A stretch of 64,000 nucleotides of DNA, taken from NCBI GenBank assembly GCA_964020085.1, contig OZ026605.1, positions 1,427,201 through 1,491,200 on the forward strand, written 5' to 3'. Both the position numbers and the translations under genes were made by a program. Of this stretch, positions 1 to 11,800 are shown in pieces (position 1 is the stretch's first letter; each line of letters begins with the position of its first letter). The notes beneath the pieces are model-generated. The model searched no databases. It was given only the letters and a program-made list of their open reading frames with translations, and had not been told where the DNA came from. This stretch comes from Micromussa lordhowensis (lineage: Eukaryota > Cnidaria > Anthozoa > Scleractinia > Lobophylliidae).

Positions 1-51
1 ATCCGAGGAGGAACATGCACTGTAATTTCATTTTTGGTCGTGTCATTTCAG

Positions 52-1141
52 GTTGTAGATGCTCTGAAAGCTCGTAACATGTACAACAACTCTGTGATAA
101 TCTTCTCTACTGACAATGGAGGACCTGCGGCTGGTCTTGATGGCAACAGCGCCTGTAATTATCCATTGAGAGGAATGAAAACAACACTTTGGGAAGGTGC
201 TTTGTTTTGTCGATAGTGTAAATAATTGTGGGCTGTCATTTTAAATCTTAATTTACAGCTGAGTTTTCAAGCGTAACAAAATCTTTGAGAGGGATGCACC
301 ACTGAGGGAGTTACAACAGTATTCCAAATGTTAATTCTTTCAAACAAAGGCAGAATAGTGGTCATTTCTCAAGTTATTGATGACAAGATTTGCCTCTTAA
401 AAATATCTCTTCAACAATGATTTGTCCAGGCTAGGTGCATGCTTATTTCCCCGATACTTCTCTTTGTTTCTCTTTAGGTGGCGTGCGGGGTGTGGCATTA
501 GTACACAGTCCCTTGCTGGGTACCAAAGGCCGAGTAAGCATGGACATGATGCACGCTACAGACTGGGTCCCAACGCTGTATGGGCTGGCAGGAGGGAACA
601 CTAGCAAGCTGATACTGGATGGGTTTGACATGTGGCCTACCCTGGCTCATGGAGAACAGAGTCCACGCAATGAAATACTAATCAATATTGATGGCAACAA
701 TGCTGCACTTCGTTATCAGCAGTGGAAATTGATAAATACAAGTAATGTTCACCTTCAGTTCACTAATTCTGTCACAGCTGGTTACTGAGTATTATTAAAT
801 TCTCAACCTCGGATAATGCAATTCTAGCTTTCTGATTGGTTCACTATATATATATCTCGGTTACCATCCATTATACCTGCATTTGACCTTATATGGAAAT
901 GAATGCAGCAAATGTCGCTTAGCATAAAATTTTCAGCATTTCATGTTGGCGCTCGGAAGTCGCATCACTTTCCGGTCGTTTCTTAATCAACTTTAGCGAA
1001 ACCGAAGGTTGAGAATTTAATAAAACAATTATTTCATTCGCGCTTGTTGGATATGAGATTGGTTATAGCCAACTCGGCCCTATGGGCCTGGTTGGCTATT
1101 TACCATGTCATATCCAACGTGCGCTTATGAAATAATTGTGA

Positions 1142-1175
<34 letters not shown>

Positions 1176-1328
1176 GAGAGTTTTCATTGGCTTAGCCATC
1201 ATGGTATATGAGTCATAAGAGATTATACCATGATCTGCAAAAAATGGCGAGCGTATGCATGATTTTTTGCGCCTTTTTATTTTAATTGTGGTCTAGTTTT
1301 CTATATTTTGAGGGCGTTTTTAATAAAA

Positions 1329-1365
<37 letters not shown>

Positions 1366-2327
1366 TATAGCCAACTCGGCGCTACGCGCCTTGTTCGCTA
1401 TCTATCATCTCATATCCAATGCGTGCTCATGGAATAATTGTAAATTAGTCTTTTAGTTTCTATTTTTTCCATGCTGAAGTGTATATCTTAACTGTTGAAC
1501 TGGTGGGTGACCTGCTTGAACCCAGACCTCTGGATCCAAAAGACAACACTTTAGCTACCTTATTGTTACTTATTGTTGTGAAACTTAACTTCTGATGATA
1601 TCCATTTGAAGAAAGTTGCAATGTCCTTCAGCTCTAAGTGCAAATGTACTTTGTATATACCGGTAATTAGCTTAGTGGCTTTGTTGCAAAGGAGTTGTCA
1701 ACATGTTTTCAGTTTTGTTGTGTTATACAGTTTTGCTCAGAGTCATTAGAAACTTTACTATTGCTATGGAAAATTAAAATCAGTTGTGCCAATACTGAGA
1801 ATAACTGTTTGTCGATGAAGATCAACAACCTTTGCGAAAATTGGTCTCTGGTAACATACTTTTTTGCTACCAGCAAACAGAATTTAAATCCCGCAAAATA
1901 TACCCATTCCATTTTCACAAAATTAAAAGTAACTCCACCATTCCTCTCAAACAATATTTTACCCTAAACTTCGTTTGTCTTTTTTTTTATTATAGGTACT
2001 TCACTCAGTGGTTGGTATCGTCGTCCTGGACTTACAGAGTCCAGTAGGTCCTTCAGTTACACACCTTTAAAGAATGCAGTGGTTAATTGCTCTGGAGAGC
2101 CCCCAGTCACACCAGCAGAGTGTAGAGAAAAGCCATGCCTGTTTAACATCGAGGATGATCCTTGTGAGTACTACAACGTTGCAGAACAACATCCGGATGT
2201 AATGGAAACGTTACTGAGTATATTGGACTACCACAAACAGTCCATGGTTCCACCAAGAAATAAACCCAGAGACAAAGCTGCTGATCCAAATGCTCATGGA
2301 GGCGTTTGGACACCATGGCGTGATTAG
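52..2327 (+). CDS. Arylsulfatase B-like gene 1, last three exons (5' part outside window)
   Basis: Three exons are visible: 52-196, 478-741 and 1996-2327, joined in phases 0, 1 and 1. Together they give 246 codons and a TAG stop at 2325-2327. The first exon carries the metal-binding sulfatase motif FSTDNGGP. The last carries the C-terminal block with [11 protein letters not shown] and ends in GGVWTPWRD, which resembles the C-terminus of N-acetylgalactosamine-4-sulfatase (ARSB). All splice sites are GT-AG and match the complete paralog at 3512-10467 position for position; this copy is one codon shorter in the middle exon. Family knowledge: ARSB removes 4-sulfate from dermatan/chondroitin sulfate in lysosomes. 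The substrate here is inferred. The first five exons, including the catalytic Cys, lie left of the window, so activity cannot be judged. Confidence 0.88.
794..1020. repeat. Fold-back element in intron of sulfatase gene 1
   Basis: The ends are inverted copies: TTAAATTCTCAACCTCGG at the left and CCGAAGGTTGAGAATTTAA at the right, near-perfect over about 18 bases. The interior has no coding signal. It abuts the palindrome cluster that starts at 1025. Confidence 0.55.
1025..1441. mobile_element. Composite MITE: two palindromes flanking a 190-base spacer
   Basis: There are two related palindromes, 1025-1139 and 1328-1441. Each starts ACAATTAT and ends AATAATTGT, with inner arms containing TTGGATATGAGAT and its complement. 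Between them is a spacer beginning with AAAACTGGATCATTGG and ending in GGGCGTTTTTAATAA. The same palindrome, with the same spacer in reverse orientation, recurs at 20861-21149. A diverged palindrome with the same tips is at 39633-39744. The structure is that of a non-autonomous fold-back DNA element; no transposase is present. Confidence 0.7.
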
Positions 2328-2788
2328 GAATGGACTGAGTAAAAGCCAGAGGCCGCGTAGTCCATTGACTATGAAACCTTTGTTCAGATTGTTTTGTATT
2401 TATGGCTTTTATATTATAGAGTTTGTTTTCTTTATAAAATGCTATTATGTTTTTAATAGTATTTTTTATAGCTATGATATTTCTTGTCCTTTAGTGCTCA
2501 CCTGAGATAAGCACTCCAGATAAGCACTGATTTGAGAAATGGTTAGCTTACATTCGTACTTAGGTTGGTACTTTTTGACATATTACAGTGTAATTGAAAA
2601 TTCTATTATACACTCTTTTTGTAGTTCAAAAATTACATTGTGGTCACAAAACATGATCCGTACCATGCGTTATTGCTCTCTGTTTCTGTCTGGTTTCTCT
2701 TCTGTTTTTCTCTAATTTTCAATCTCTTCCCTCTCTCTTTTGAACAGCCAAAATATCTGTAATAATGTACATAGGACCAAATGGGGAA

Positions 2789-2794
2789 AATAAA
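2789..2794 (+). promoter_or_regulatory. Poly(A) signal of sulfatase gene 1
   Basis: This is a canonical AATAAA 462 bases after the stop codon, followed by a T/G-rich stretch (GTTGTTGCTGTTGTTGTTG) typical of a downstream element. I saw no coding signal between 2328 and 2788, so that stretch is read as 3' UTR. Confidence 0.6.
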
Positions 2795-3511
2795 GCTTGT
2801 TGTTGCTGTTGTTGTTGATTTATTTTGATTGTGTTCTGTTTAAATTTATGCTACAATAAGCATTTAATTAATAAATAATTAAATGATTAAATAAACATGC
2901 TGCATCGCACCCCTCACCACTCGGGTACGGGTAAAAGTGAAATTCTACCTTCAGTTGCTTGGTTGCGTGATGTAAGTAACAACAACGAACAAACACATCA
3001 CAGGATTGTCACATGATCACGCAGGACGTACCGGAAGTAGCCTGTGATCAAACTAGTTTATATATTTGTGGAGTGTACCCACGGGAAAGAAATAGTCTAG
3101 GATCCTTTTTCCTTGCAAATTCTTCAACAAGTAACTCGAAAGCCAAGGTTCTAAACCAGACAGATTATAAAGGTTTCATTTACAAAATCTTCTTCGAGAA
3201 TAGCCTTCTGTAAAAGTTCAGGAAAGTAAGATCTTTCTGAGATCTTTCCCCCACCCCTGAAATAACAGGAACGTCGCGTGACTATTGAATGTCGGCGAGC
3301 TGGTAACTGAACAACGACAACAAAATCATCATATGACTAGAATTTGTCCATTTTTACATTGATCGATGTTTTGAACTTTCTGTCTTTTGGCAAACTGGTT
3401 CAGAGAACTGCTGTTCACATCTGTCGAAAGTTCGCCCTCATCTCCTTCTGCAGGAACTTCGAAAGAACCGCGCTGCTTAGCTGCTTCCTGCATTTGCACT
3501 TTCGAAGCAAT
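2795..3511. other. Intergenic region and putative promoter/5' UTR of sulfatase gene 2
   Basis: There is no coding signal here. The reading frame entering exon 1 of gene 2 is open upstream to about 3344 but has no ATG before 3512, so the stretch just upstream is probably 5' UTR. I could not assign a convincing core promoter. A weak inverted pair (ATCACAGG near 2998 and CCTGTGAT near 3041) is present. Confidence 0.4.
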
Positions 3512-6500
3512 ATGGAGCGACTTCTGTTTGCAGGTCTGCAGATATTGTCAGTCTTGAGTTTAACTGCACATGCATCGAGCTCAAGGCCGAATATTATCTT
3601 CATACTTGCAGATGATTTGGTAAGCATGACCAATAAATAAATTCATCTTCGCCAACTTCTCTCACGAATTTGGCCGGAGTCCCCGTCGTAACTCCCGGTT
3701 TGATTTCTCGTACGGGTCCTCAAAATGAAAGGGAAATTTTACTGTTTTGGGGAGATATTTGACGCATTTTTGTGGTTGAATCGGTGGAGCTTTTTTTTTA
3801 GAGTCGAGAAGGTAAAATTGCGGATCTCACGGATTTCTATTTTTTTTTAGGTTGCTGAAGTTGGCATCTTTGATTGTAATATTAATTCGTTTGTTTGTAA
3901 AATTATAGTAATTATTGGTTACTTTCAAATACTGGGCACTTAAATGCATTCAGTTAGTGGTCGTAGTTTTCATCTGGGGAGACGTTAGTTATGTGTCTTA
4001 TATATGTTTCAAAGCAGACCAAAATTGGAAAAATGTGTCACTCAATCAATCAATCTATCAGTCAGTCAATGAATCAGTGAGTCAGTGAGTGAGTGATTGG
4101 GTCCGTCCATCTGTCAGTGAGTCAGTCAGTCAGACAGTCAGTCAGTCATCCAGTCAAGCAAGCAAGACAATAAATCTGTCAATTAGATGATCTCAGATTG
4201 TTTTCTCTGACTTAATTAGTATTTAGTTAACCAGTCAGTTCAATCAGTCAATGAATGAATGAGTCAGTCAGTCAGTTAGTCAGTAAGTCACTCAGTCAGT
4301 CAGTCAGTCAGTTATTAGTTAGTCAGTCAGTCAGTCAGTCAATCAATCAATCATTAATAGAGTGAATTGTTTCCCTGTGCAATTCAAACTTTAATAGAGA
4401 CTTATGCGTTAACTTGCACCTCAACTCTTTGTCCCTACCCACCCATACATCCTTTCAAAACGTTTTGAATTCAACACAGGTCACACATGTATATGCATGT
4501 AATTATAATAAAATTATTTTAAAAAGTTGCTCAGTCAATAGATGCATATTAGCTCTACTGCTTGTATCTACACCCAGATAAATGATGCTAGCGGATCCTA
4601 CCCAATCACTATTTCCACACTCAGATACTGCATACTACCATAATTAATAAGTGGTTCATGTTCGTAATAGGGCTGGGATGATGTGAGTTTTCATGGCTCA
4701 GACCAAATTCCAACTCCTAATATTGATGATCTGGCGAATAGTGGAGTTATTCTGAACAATTACTATGTGCTGCCAATTTGTTCACCCACACGTAGTGCTA
4801 TTATGACAGGCCGATATCCCATACATACAGGTAAGTCAATTAGCTTTGGCAATTCCTTTAGGACTTGAGAAATAATTGTATTATGTTGTCCATCATAGTA
4901 CTTTCTCCAGAATTTACTCAACCACCGTAGTGTCTTTTCATGGCCCATGGCCCTTCATTGTTCAACAGAGAAGTAATTGGTATCCATTCTTCAAAGTGGA
5001 TAGTGTATAGTTGGCAATGATGTTTAATACCAGTTAGACTGACTTGGTCTGCAATAATTATCCCTACATTTCCTTGGGATTAGGGTTTTCATTACGGCCT
5101 TAGATTAATTATTAATTTAAGGACCAACATTTCTCCAGCCAAAAATGGTTGTCTCCAATCTCCAGTCTCCAATCTTCCCTCATATGGGGAAGATTGAATG
5201 ACAAACACATAATGCTCATAAATATTATCTTGTACCCATTTTTATAACCATTAATTTTTCAGTTACAGGAGGATGGAACTTATTAAATTTGCTATTTATC
5301 TGCCGACCACCCCCCCCCCCCCCCCCTCCCTTTCCCCCTTTGAACCCCTACGTGTGAAAAGCATGTTGTTAGTTAACAGAAAAAAGGAAGGTCTGTGCTA
5401 GTCACTCTGGCACTGTTGGCTGGTGGTCTACAGCTGAGGCATAGTAACTCTTTCTGAATAAACAACTCCTGGTAAATCCAGAGTGTTCTCTATATCTCAC
5501 CTACACGTTGCTGTGTGTCTGTTTGATTTGGTTTTTAAGGTATGCAACATCGGGTGATTTCTGCTGCTCTACCATTTGGAGTTGGTCTTGATGAGGTATT
5601 TCTACCTCAGTATCTGAAAGAGCAAGGCTACCAAACACACGCTATTGGAAAGGTAAATATTGACTGTGGTGACGGCTGCTTTTACTGTCCGCGTATAAGT
5701 ACGGACTGGGGTCTATTTTTTATTCCTACTCTCAACAGCCCTGTCACGGGCGCGTTTAAAACACGAAATGACGAAATGTCACTCCAGTTATCCTAAACAG
5801 CGCTTCGGTTAGCCTAAATAGCGCGTCGGTTAGCCAAAATTAACAATGAAAACAATGTGGAGATCCCCCCTATAGGGCACTTAATCTGCCGGATATGGAG
5901 GGAAAACCGAGGCTTAGCTAGGAGAGGTTAGCTATAGAAGGTTAAAAAAGCTGTGTTTCAGTTCGCGGAACCATGAGCAAGTTTCTACTTTCTAGAGTTG
6001 TCCGCGACCGAAAACTACTTCATCACTGCCAGGCATTTTCCTTATCACGAATCATAAAAGTTAGCATCGGGCCTACTTTGCACTGCAGCTCCTTAGAACG
6101 ATACTTAACATACAGCTCTTGTCTACTTCCAGTGGCATCTCGGGTTTTTCAAGAGTGCCTACATTCCAACCAACAGAGGGTTTGATTCGTTCTTTGGATT
6201 TTGGAGCGGCAAAACTGACTACTGGGATCACTCCCAAGCTGAAGATGGCTTCTGGGGATTAGACCTTCATAACAACACCACGGTATAAAACCTTCTCCAT
6301 CATTTTCTCCCTCTTTTTTACTGTCCCTACGCCTCCAACTCCCATCTTAATTGGCTTGTTTTCGAGAGAGTTGTCTCATTACAGAACAGGTTTGCATATG
6401 AACTATGTTTAGAGACACGAACCCAATGAAATGAAGTTACCAGAGCCGCAGCCAGAACGAAATTATGACAGAAGCAATGTCCCTGGTTAAATTCTCTTCC

Positions 6501-9500
6501 TTGGTGTTTAGCAGTGTTCTACATCCCCCCCCCCCCCCCCTCGTAAAACAACAAACGGCCCCAGTTACGAAATCAGAATCCCATAATTTGGGAAAAAGTT
6601 TCTAGAAATTGTCTTCTGTTAGCTTTTTTGTTGTTACCCTCTTTAAATATTGTTATTATCATTATTCCAATGTTTGTTTAGACTGCACGGCTAGCTAACA
6701 TTTTATCAGTAATACAAAAACCGTAACAGCCTAGAGGGAAGATATCGGTGACGCCACCGTTCCGTATATCGAATCATGTAGACCAGCGTTCTTCTTTTTA
6801 GCCTGTTTGGGATGAGTGGGGTCACTATGGAACGGACCTTTATGCCGAGAAGGCTGTGGATGTCATTAACGCACACGACACTTCCAAGCCGATGTTTATG
6901 TACCTTGCCCACCAAGCTGTCCACAACGCTAACGGGAATCAACTTATCCAGGCACCGCAGGATGTCATTAACAAATTTAAACATATTAAAAACGAACGAA
7001 GAAGGATATTTGCTGCCATGGCGACAGTGTTGGATCAATCTGTAGGCAAGGTACTGAATAGAAACATGTTGCAAAAGAGCGTTTAGCCACGCCTTTTGCG
7101 AATGCTACATTACGTGAATAAGATTATGAGCTCAGTCGAGATTTCAATGAAGTCGGCCGAATCAACTATTGCCTTCAGTAAATCGAGAGCGAATAATCTA
7201 TAATTGTTTCAGTAGAATTCCGCTAACTGAAATTTACTTCAATTAACGGTTTCAATTATTTCTCTACGTAGTATTTACATTCACGCTTTAAAAAAATCGC
7301 GCTGGATCGATGACTTGTCATTTGAAATTTGCAGGACAATTTGCAGTTGTGTACGCGGGTTCACGCGCTCATCATAATTCATTTTTAATTTTTGAAGTCA
7401 AGAAACCGTGAATGTCATGTCCATCATCATTTGTTTCTAAATATTCCTCCAAAGGTTCACTCGGAAAAACGAGAAAACGTGGACATTTCGTAGACGACTT
7501 ACAGCCACTGCACACTAAACAATAAGATTATGAGCTCGAGATTTCTATCGCTTGATAGTTGACGAGGGCGCAGCCCGAGTCAATTATCATGCATAGAAAT
7601 CGAGATCGAATAATCCAATTGTTTTACTTTAAATCTACTAGTCGTTCAAGACTTTATCTAAATCTTCTTCACAGACACTTCGAAAACGCAAAGAAGTGAC
7701 CACCAGTTTGTTAACTAGGAAACACTGCTACTCTACTCACTAGCTGTCACAGTTCGCCACCAAATTTTCTCCGATTCTTTTGATCACGTGACGCGATTGT
7801 GTTCGTATGCGGAGAGACACTATTAGCCCATAGTCAGTGCGTAGCGTAGCCAATCAGAGAACGGCATTCGTGATAGAATGCTAGTAGATTTATACTAAAG
7901 AATATTAATAGATCTATCACCTAGATGTAAAGGACTATGATAATCGATTTGGTTTCTTTTCTAGAGTAAGGCACATAGCTTCAAAATCTAAATCCGAGTT
8001 CCCATTGTTGCATCAATCAAGGAGGAAAGTGATTGCATTTTTGTTGTGTTATATCAGGTTGTAGATGCTCTGAAAGCTCGTAACATGTACAACAACTCTG
8101 TGATAATCTTCTCTACTGACAATGGAGGACCTGCGGCTGGTCTTGATGGCAACAGCGCGTGTAATTATCCTCTGAGAGGAATGAAAACAACACTTTGGGA
8201 AGGTGCTTTGTTTTGTTGATTACGTAAATTAGTTGAGGCTGTCGTTTCAGCTTTATGAAGTAGATTCAACTAGCTGAGCCTAACTGAGAAGATCTATTGC
8301 TCTTTCAAAAAAGAGCAGGGTTTTTTTACAATTCGCCAGTCTCATTTTATTGCCCAAATGATGACTGCCGTTCTTGGTGTTTCAGGGTTAGTGTAACCAT
8401 GAAATTGCATGCATAACTACGGATGGGCCAATAGCGAAATCTCTGTGAGAGATACACCATCGAGGGAGTTACAACAAGTATTACAAAAGGGAATATAAAA
8501 CAGCCATCCAGCCGATGTAATTGCTTAGAGCGTGATTCGTGATTTCGTATGTGCTTGTTTTCTGTAAGTTAACTGACGAGCTGCACATAATCTGCTAAAT
8601 CGAAAAACCGTGGTTAGTGGTGCTCTGAAAACCAAGCTCACGGTTAACAAACTACGTGAATGAAACTTAGTCAGAAAAGTTATCATTTCTTAAGTTATCG
8701 ATGACCAAATTAGCCTCTCAAATATATTTCTTCCAAGATTCTTTCCAGGGCTTTACATATTTCCCTGATAAAAGTGGTCAGTAAGAAAAATCATGAATAA
8801 AAGTGCTCGGCATTTTTCTGGTAATTTTTCCAGACGTTTCGTGCTAATTTCCCTGATTCCTGTCTTCGTTCTTCAGGTGGCGTGCGTGGTGTGGCGCTAG
8901 TTCACAGTCCCTTGCTGGGTACCAAAGGACGAGTAAGCATGGACATGATGCACGCTACAGACTGGGTCCCAACGCTCTATGGACTGGCAGGAGGGAACAC
9001 TAGCAAGCTGGGAAATCTGGATGGGTTTGACATGTGGCCTACCCTGGCTCACGGAGAACAGAATCCACGCACCGAAATATTACTCAATATCGATGGCGAC
9101 GATTCTGCGCTCCGTGTTCAGCAGTGGAAATTTGTTAATACAAGTAATGCTCACCTTTCATACTTTTATTTTTAATTCCATCACCGAGTTCAAATCTTAA
9201 TTTCGAACTGACGGGTGACTCCAACTAATGCTTCAACCCAGACCTCTCAATCTGAAGGACGAAGTTGGCGACACGTTAGCTAAACAATACGCAAGCACGC
9301 CTCTCAAACAAGATTTTTTTACTTACTCAGGAAAATCGACGAAAGTAAAGCAACTTGGCGTTTCGACGACTTCATGTCATCACTGTTAAATCAAATGAAT
9401 ACATTAAACATAACGGCAAGGCATATTTATAGAAATTAGGATGTGAAGAAATAAATTAGCAAAGGTGACATGAACAATGAAAGCATTCAGGAAAAATGTT

Positions 9501-10467
9501 TCTCGCGAATGAAATCTGTTTGCATGTTCAGTTTCGGTCTTTAGTTCTTAACCCACAGCATTTCAAAGATCAAACATTCGATTTTGCTTCTGCATTTCGT
9601 TATGCCGCTTTAAAGTCCTTAATTAAGTTGTCGGGTGTTAGGCCAAGCTCGTCCCTGAAATGTTTTCCGTTCACAGAATGTTTATGATCTTCTACGCGTT
9701 GATAGTCATAGTCATAGTCATAGCAATTTTTCTTGGACAATTCTGTCCAAGGGGGAAAGGTGCAATGAGGTTACCCCTATGTAAAGCACCAACCCATGAG
9801 ACAAGACCAGGCCACAACACCGGGAACTCCGTGCCCTAATCTTTTCGATATGTGTGTGGGTTATTTAACGTCCTCTGCTAACCAAGTAACATTGAAGATG
9901 CAGGAGACGGGGCCTACGGTTTATAGTCCTTATCCGAGTGGATGTTGATGGAGGTGGAGGCAAGTGCACCCAATATAAATTGTATCGCACAAATCACTAG
10001 ACTCGATTTTTATCCGCTGTTCGGGAAAGGAACAGACCGGACGCGAGCCTAACAAATCACATGTGAAATTCTTGTTCTACACTTTGCTGGTTTATCAGGG
10101 GAGGATTTCTCTAAACTTTGTCTGTATTTTATTAGGTACTGCTCTCAGTAAATGGTATCCTCGTCCAGAAATTACCGAGTCCAGTAGGTCCTTCAGTAAC
10201 ACACCTTTAAAGAATGCAGTGGTTAATTGCTCTGGAGAGCCCCCGGTCACGCCAGCGGAGTGCAGAGAAAAGCCATGCCTGTTTAATATCGAAGATGATC
10301 CTTGTGAGTACTACAACGTTGCAGAGAAATACCCGGATGTATTGAAAAAGTTAGTGAGCGTGATGGAAAATTACAAAAAGTCCATGGTTCCACCACGATA
10401 TAAACCCAAAGACAAAGCCGCTGACCCAAATGCTCACGGAGGCGTTTGGACACCGTGGCAAGATTAG
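3512..10467 (+). CDS. Arylsulfatase B-like gene 2, complete, 8 exons
   Basis: The exons are 3512-3619, 4671-4830, 5540-5652, 6133-6282, 6802-7050, 8058-8202, 8877-9143 and 10136-10467. All are GT-AG and the frame is unbroken, giving 507 aa, close to the usual ARSB length. Residues 1 to about 21 form a hydrophobic signal peptide; the ATG at 3512 is the only ATG in frame. Motifs in order: ILADDLGWDD (metal binding, about 30-40), CSPTR with the formylglycine Cys73, [13 protein letters not shown] (second sulfatase signature, split between exons 3 and 4), STDNGGP in exon 6, and a C-terminal [11 protein letters not shown] block. It is expected to be a secretory or lysosomal enzyme that needs formylglycine-generating enzyme. 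The best family match is N-acetylgalactosamine-4-sulfatase; exact substrate is inferred. Gene 1 upstream is its tandem duplicate. Confidence 0.93.
4038..4355. repeat. (CAGT)n-type tetranucleotide microsatellite
   Basis: This is a long, degenerate run of CAGT/CAAT/GAGT tetramers, interrupted around 4165-4225, in intron 1 of sulfatase gene 2. It is simple sequence with no coding meaning. A related TGAC/TTGA tract lies at 57211-57486. Confidence 0.85.
4671..4830 (+). CDS. Sulfatase gene 2 exon 2: active-site exon
   Basis: It encodes residues 37-89 plus the first base of a codon. It starts GWDDVSFHG, which completes the DD metal ligands begun in exon 1, and contains [25 protein letters not shown] sequence in which C-S-P-T-R is the sulfatase C-x-P-x-R core. 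The Cys is the residue converted to formylglycine in active sulfatases, so this copy looks catalytically competent. The equivalent exon of gene 1 is outside the window. Confidence 0.92.
5310..5326. repeat. Poly-C run (17 C)
   Basis: This is a homopolymer of 17 C within a C-rich stretch in intron 2 of sulfatase gene 2. A second run of 16 C lies at 6525-6540 in intron 4. The rest of introns 2 to 4 (4831-5539, 5653-6132, 6283-6801) shows nothing else I can name, apart from the repeat starting near 5746. The exact C counts are prone to sequencing error. Confidence 0.7.
5746..5850. mobile_element. Partial copy of the GGGCGTTT... TIR element
   Basis: It starts with GGGCGCGTTTAAAACACG and AAATGACGAAATG, then has units resembling GCGCTTCGGTTAGCCTAAA. 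These are the same terminal repeat and inner tandem unit, in opposite orientation, as the complete element at 14763-14977. I could not find the other end here, so it is a fragment in intron 3 of sulfatase gene 2. Confidence 0.5.
7116..7622. repeat. Two related fold-back repeats in sulfatase gene 2 intron 5
   Basis: There are two copies, 7116-7210 and 7520-7622. Both begin AATAAGATTATGAGCTC and end in an inverted version (GAATAATC). In the second, the arms continue through CGAGATTTCTAT and ATAGAAATCGAG. The sequence between the copies is unremarkable. They look like non-autonomous fold-back elements of one family. Confidence 0.55.
9700..9945. repeat. Dispersed repeat with GTCATA microsatellite head
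   Basis: It begins with GATAGTCATAGTCATAGTC and continues through ACTCCGTGCCCTAATC and GACGGGGCCTACGGTTTAT. I recognise this block as a common interspersed repeat of cnidarian genomes; class uncertain (possibly the 3' end of a LINE or SINE). It lies in intron 7 of sulfatase gene 2 and has no intact ORF. Confidence 0.5.
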
Positions 10468-10803
10468 AAAACTTGAGCTATAATTGACCATTAGAAAGTT
10501 GGACACTTAGGAACGCTTTATATAGAGTCAGCAATGACCAGAAGAGCATTTTCACATGACATCACTGCAGCCATATTGGTGTTCCTAAACAATGACTTGT
10601 TGTCCCTTGGGAAAAAGATTCATTTCCTTTTTTGGGGGAACACCAATATCGCTGTCATAGAAACGCTTTATAATAGAATTGATCTTTATATAATAATGTT
10701 ATTAGACTTAATTTTTATATAACTACGATATTTCTTGTCCTTCTGTTCAGTTGAGATCCAGTTTGTATGAGAACAGCACTGAATCGAGAAATGGTCAGCT
10801 TAA

Positions 10804-10992
10804 ATTTGTACTCATCCTCGGAGACCCAGGGGCAGTTAATGGGGGCGCGAGGAAAATAAATCGGCGCGACGAAAGGTTTCACGAAAGTTTACAAGGAGGT
10901 GTTGTAAACTTTCGTGAAACCTTTCGTCGCGCCGATTTATTTTCCTCGCGCCCCCATTAACTGCCCCTGGGTCTCCGAGGATGATTTGTACT
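10804..10992. mobile_element. Perfect 82-bp-arm fold-back element with 9-bp TSD
   Basis: The left arm 10813-10894 and right arm 10902-10983 are exact reverse complements (82 bases each) separated by a 7-base loop. The element is bracketed by direct repeats ATTTGTACT at 10804-10812 and 10984-10992. A 9-bp target duplication is typical of Mutator-like (MULE) elements. The homologous 3' flank of sulfatase gene 1 has a single ATTCGTACT at 2552-2560 and no insert, so it is an empty site. Perfect arms imply a recent insertion. The left arm includes AATAAA at 10855-10860, downstream of the gene 2 stop codon. Confidence 0.88.
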
Positions 10993-11351
10993 TTGTTAAT
11001 GCTTTCTTTATTAATTTTATGTACACTTAACCTTAAGGGTTTCAAAATTTCTTTCCTTTCTTTAGTGAAAGTAATAATGGTGAAATGACGAGAAACATAC
11101 CTTACATGTAAGACGGTGTTTAGAATAAAAGATAGGTGACATGATAATTCTGTGTTCGCCATGTTTGGCAAAAGAAAACAGTATGACAGCAACTGTATTT
11201 GCGTGGCGGCGCCTTTGAAAATATTACATGTTGTGATCTTCACAGAACCTTCGTAAAGCCGAGTTTGTTGTAATCATCTCGTCACTTTTCATTGAATTCT
11301 TCAATCGACTAGATAATGTGGACACTTCAAATGATCTAAACGAAGTCAGTG

Positions 11352-11465
11352 ACATACAAGCCAAGTGGCCCATCAGTCCAGCACTTCTCTCTGGTTCCTA
11401 TGTAGCATGAAGCAACTAGGAGTATTTCTACTCCTGCCTAGCTGGAATGCTAGTCAATCGCAGTG
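11352..11465 (-). mobile_element. 3' part of a tRNA-derived SINE
   Basis: Read on the - strand this matches the tail of the SINE at 47960-48235: CTGCGATTGACTAGCATTCC, then GTAGAAATACTCCTAGTTGC and CTTCATGCTACATAGGAACC. Only the tail is present; no tRNA-like head is seen. Confidence 0.6.
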
Positions 11466-11741
11466 CTACTCTCTAAACTAAGTTGTGTTGGTTTCTGGAT
11501 GTTCCCGTGAATTTTCAATTAGTCAAAAAGCGAGCAAAGGGAAAGTGGCTAAAAGTATTGGACAATGAATTAAAGACAAAGGAAACTGAGTTGCCGGGAT
11601 ATCGAATAAGCCCTGTTTTTATCGTTCTCTTCAGTAAACTGGAATGACTTGTTCGAGGCTTAGATAACCTACCTCAAGAACATCCCATGAACAGACTCAG
11701 GTTGAGACTGTGACGTCATGTCATCGCAAGTCAACGCAAGT

Positions 11742-11800
11742 GCTCACAAGGCCAACCTCGTTCCCAGAGCCGTTCTGGGAACGAGGTTGCTCACAAGGCC
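11742..11800. mobile_element. 35-bp palindrome flanked by 12-bp direct repeats
   Basis: The palindrome 11754-11788 has 14-base perfect arms, AACCTCGTTCCCAG and CTGGGAACGAGGTT, with a 7-base loop. GCTCACAAGGCC occurs immediately on both sides (11742-11753 and 11789-11800). That is the signature of an insertion with target duplication, in one of the shortest elements imaginable. Confidence 0.7.

Noticed and set aside
4038..4355. CRISPR-like or regulatory array in the CAGT repeats
   Set aside because: It is degenerate tetranucleotide simple sequence with no unique spacers.
10836..11243. 135-codon - strand frame downstream of sulfatase gene 2
   Set aside because: Its C-terminal part is just the fold-back arm translated; the same peptide appears from the + strand arm.
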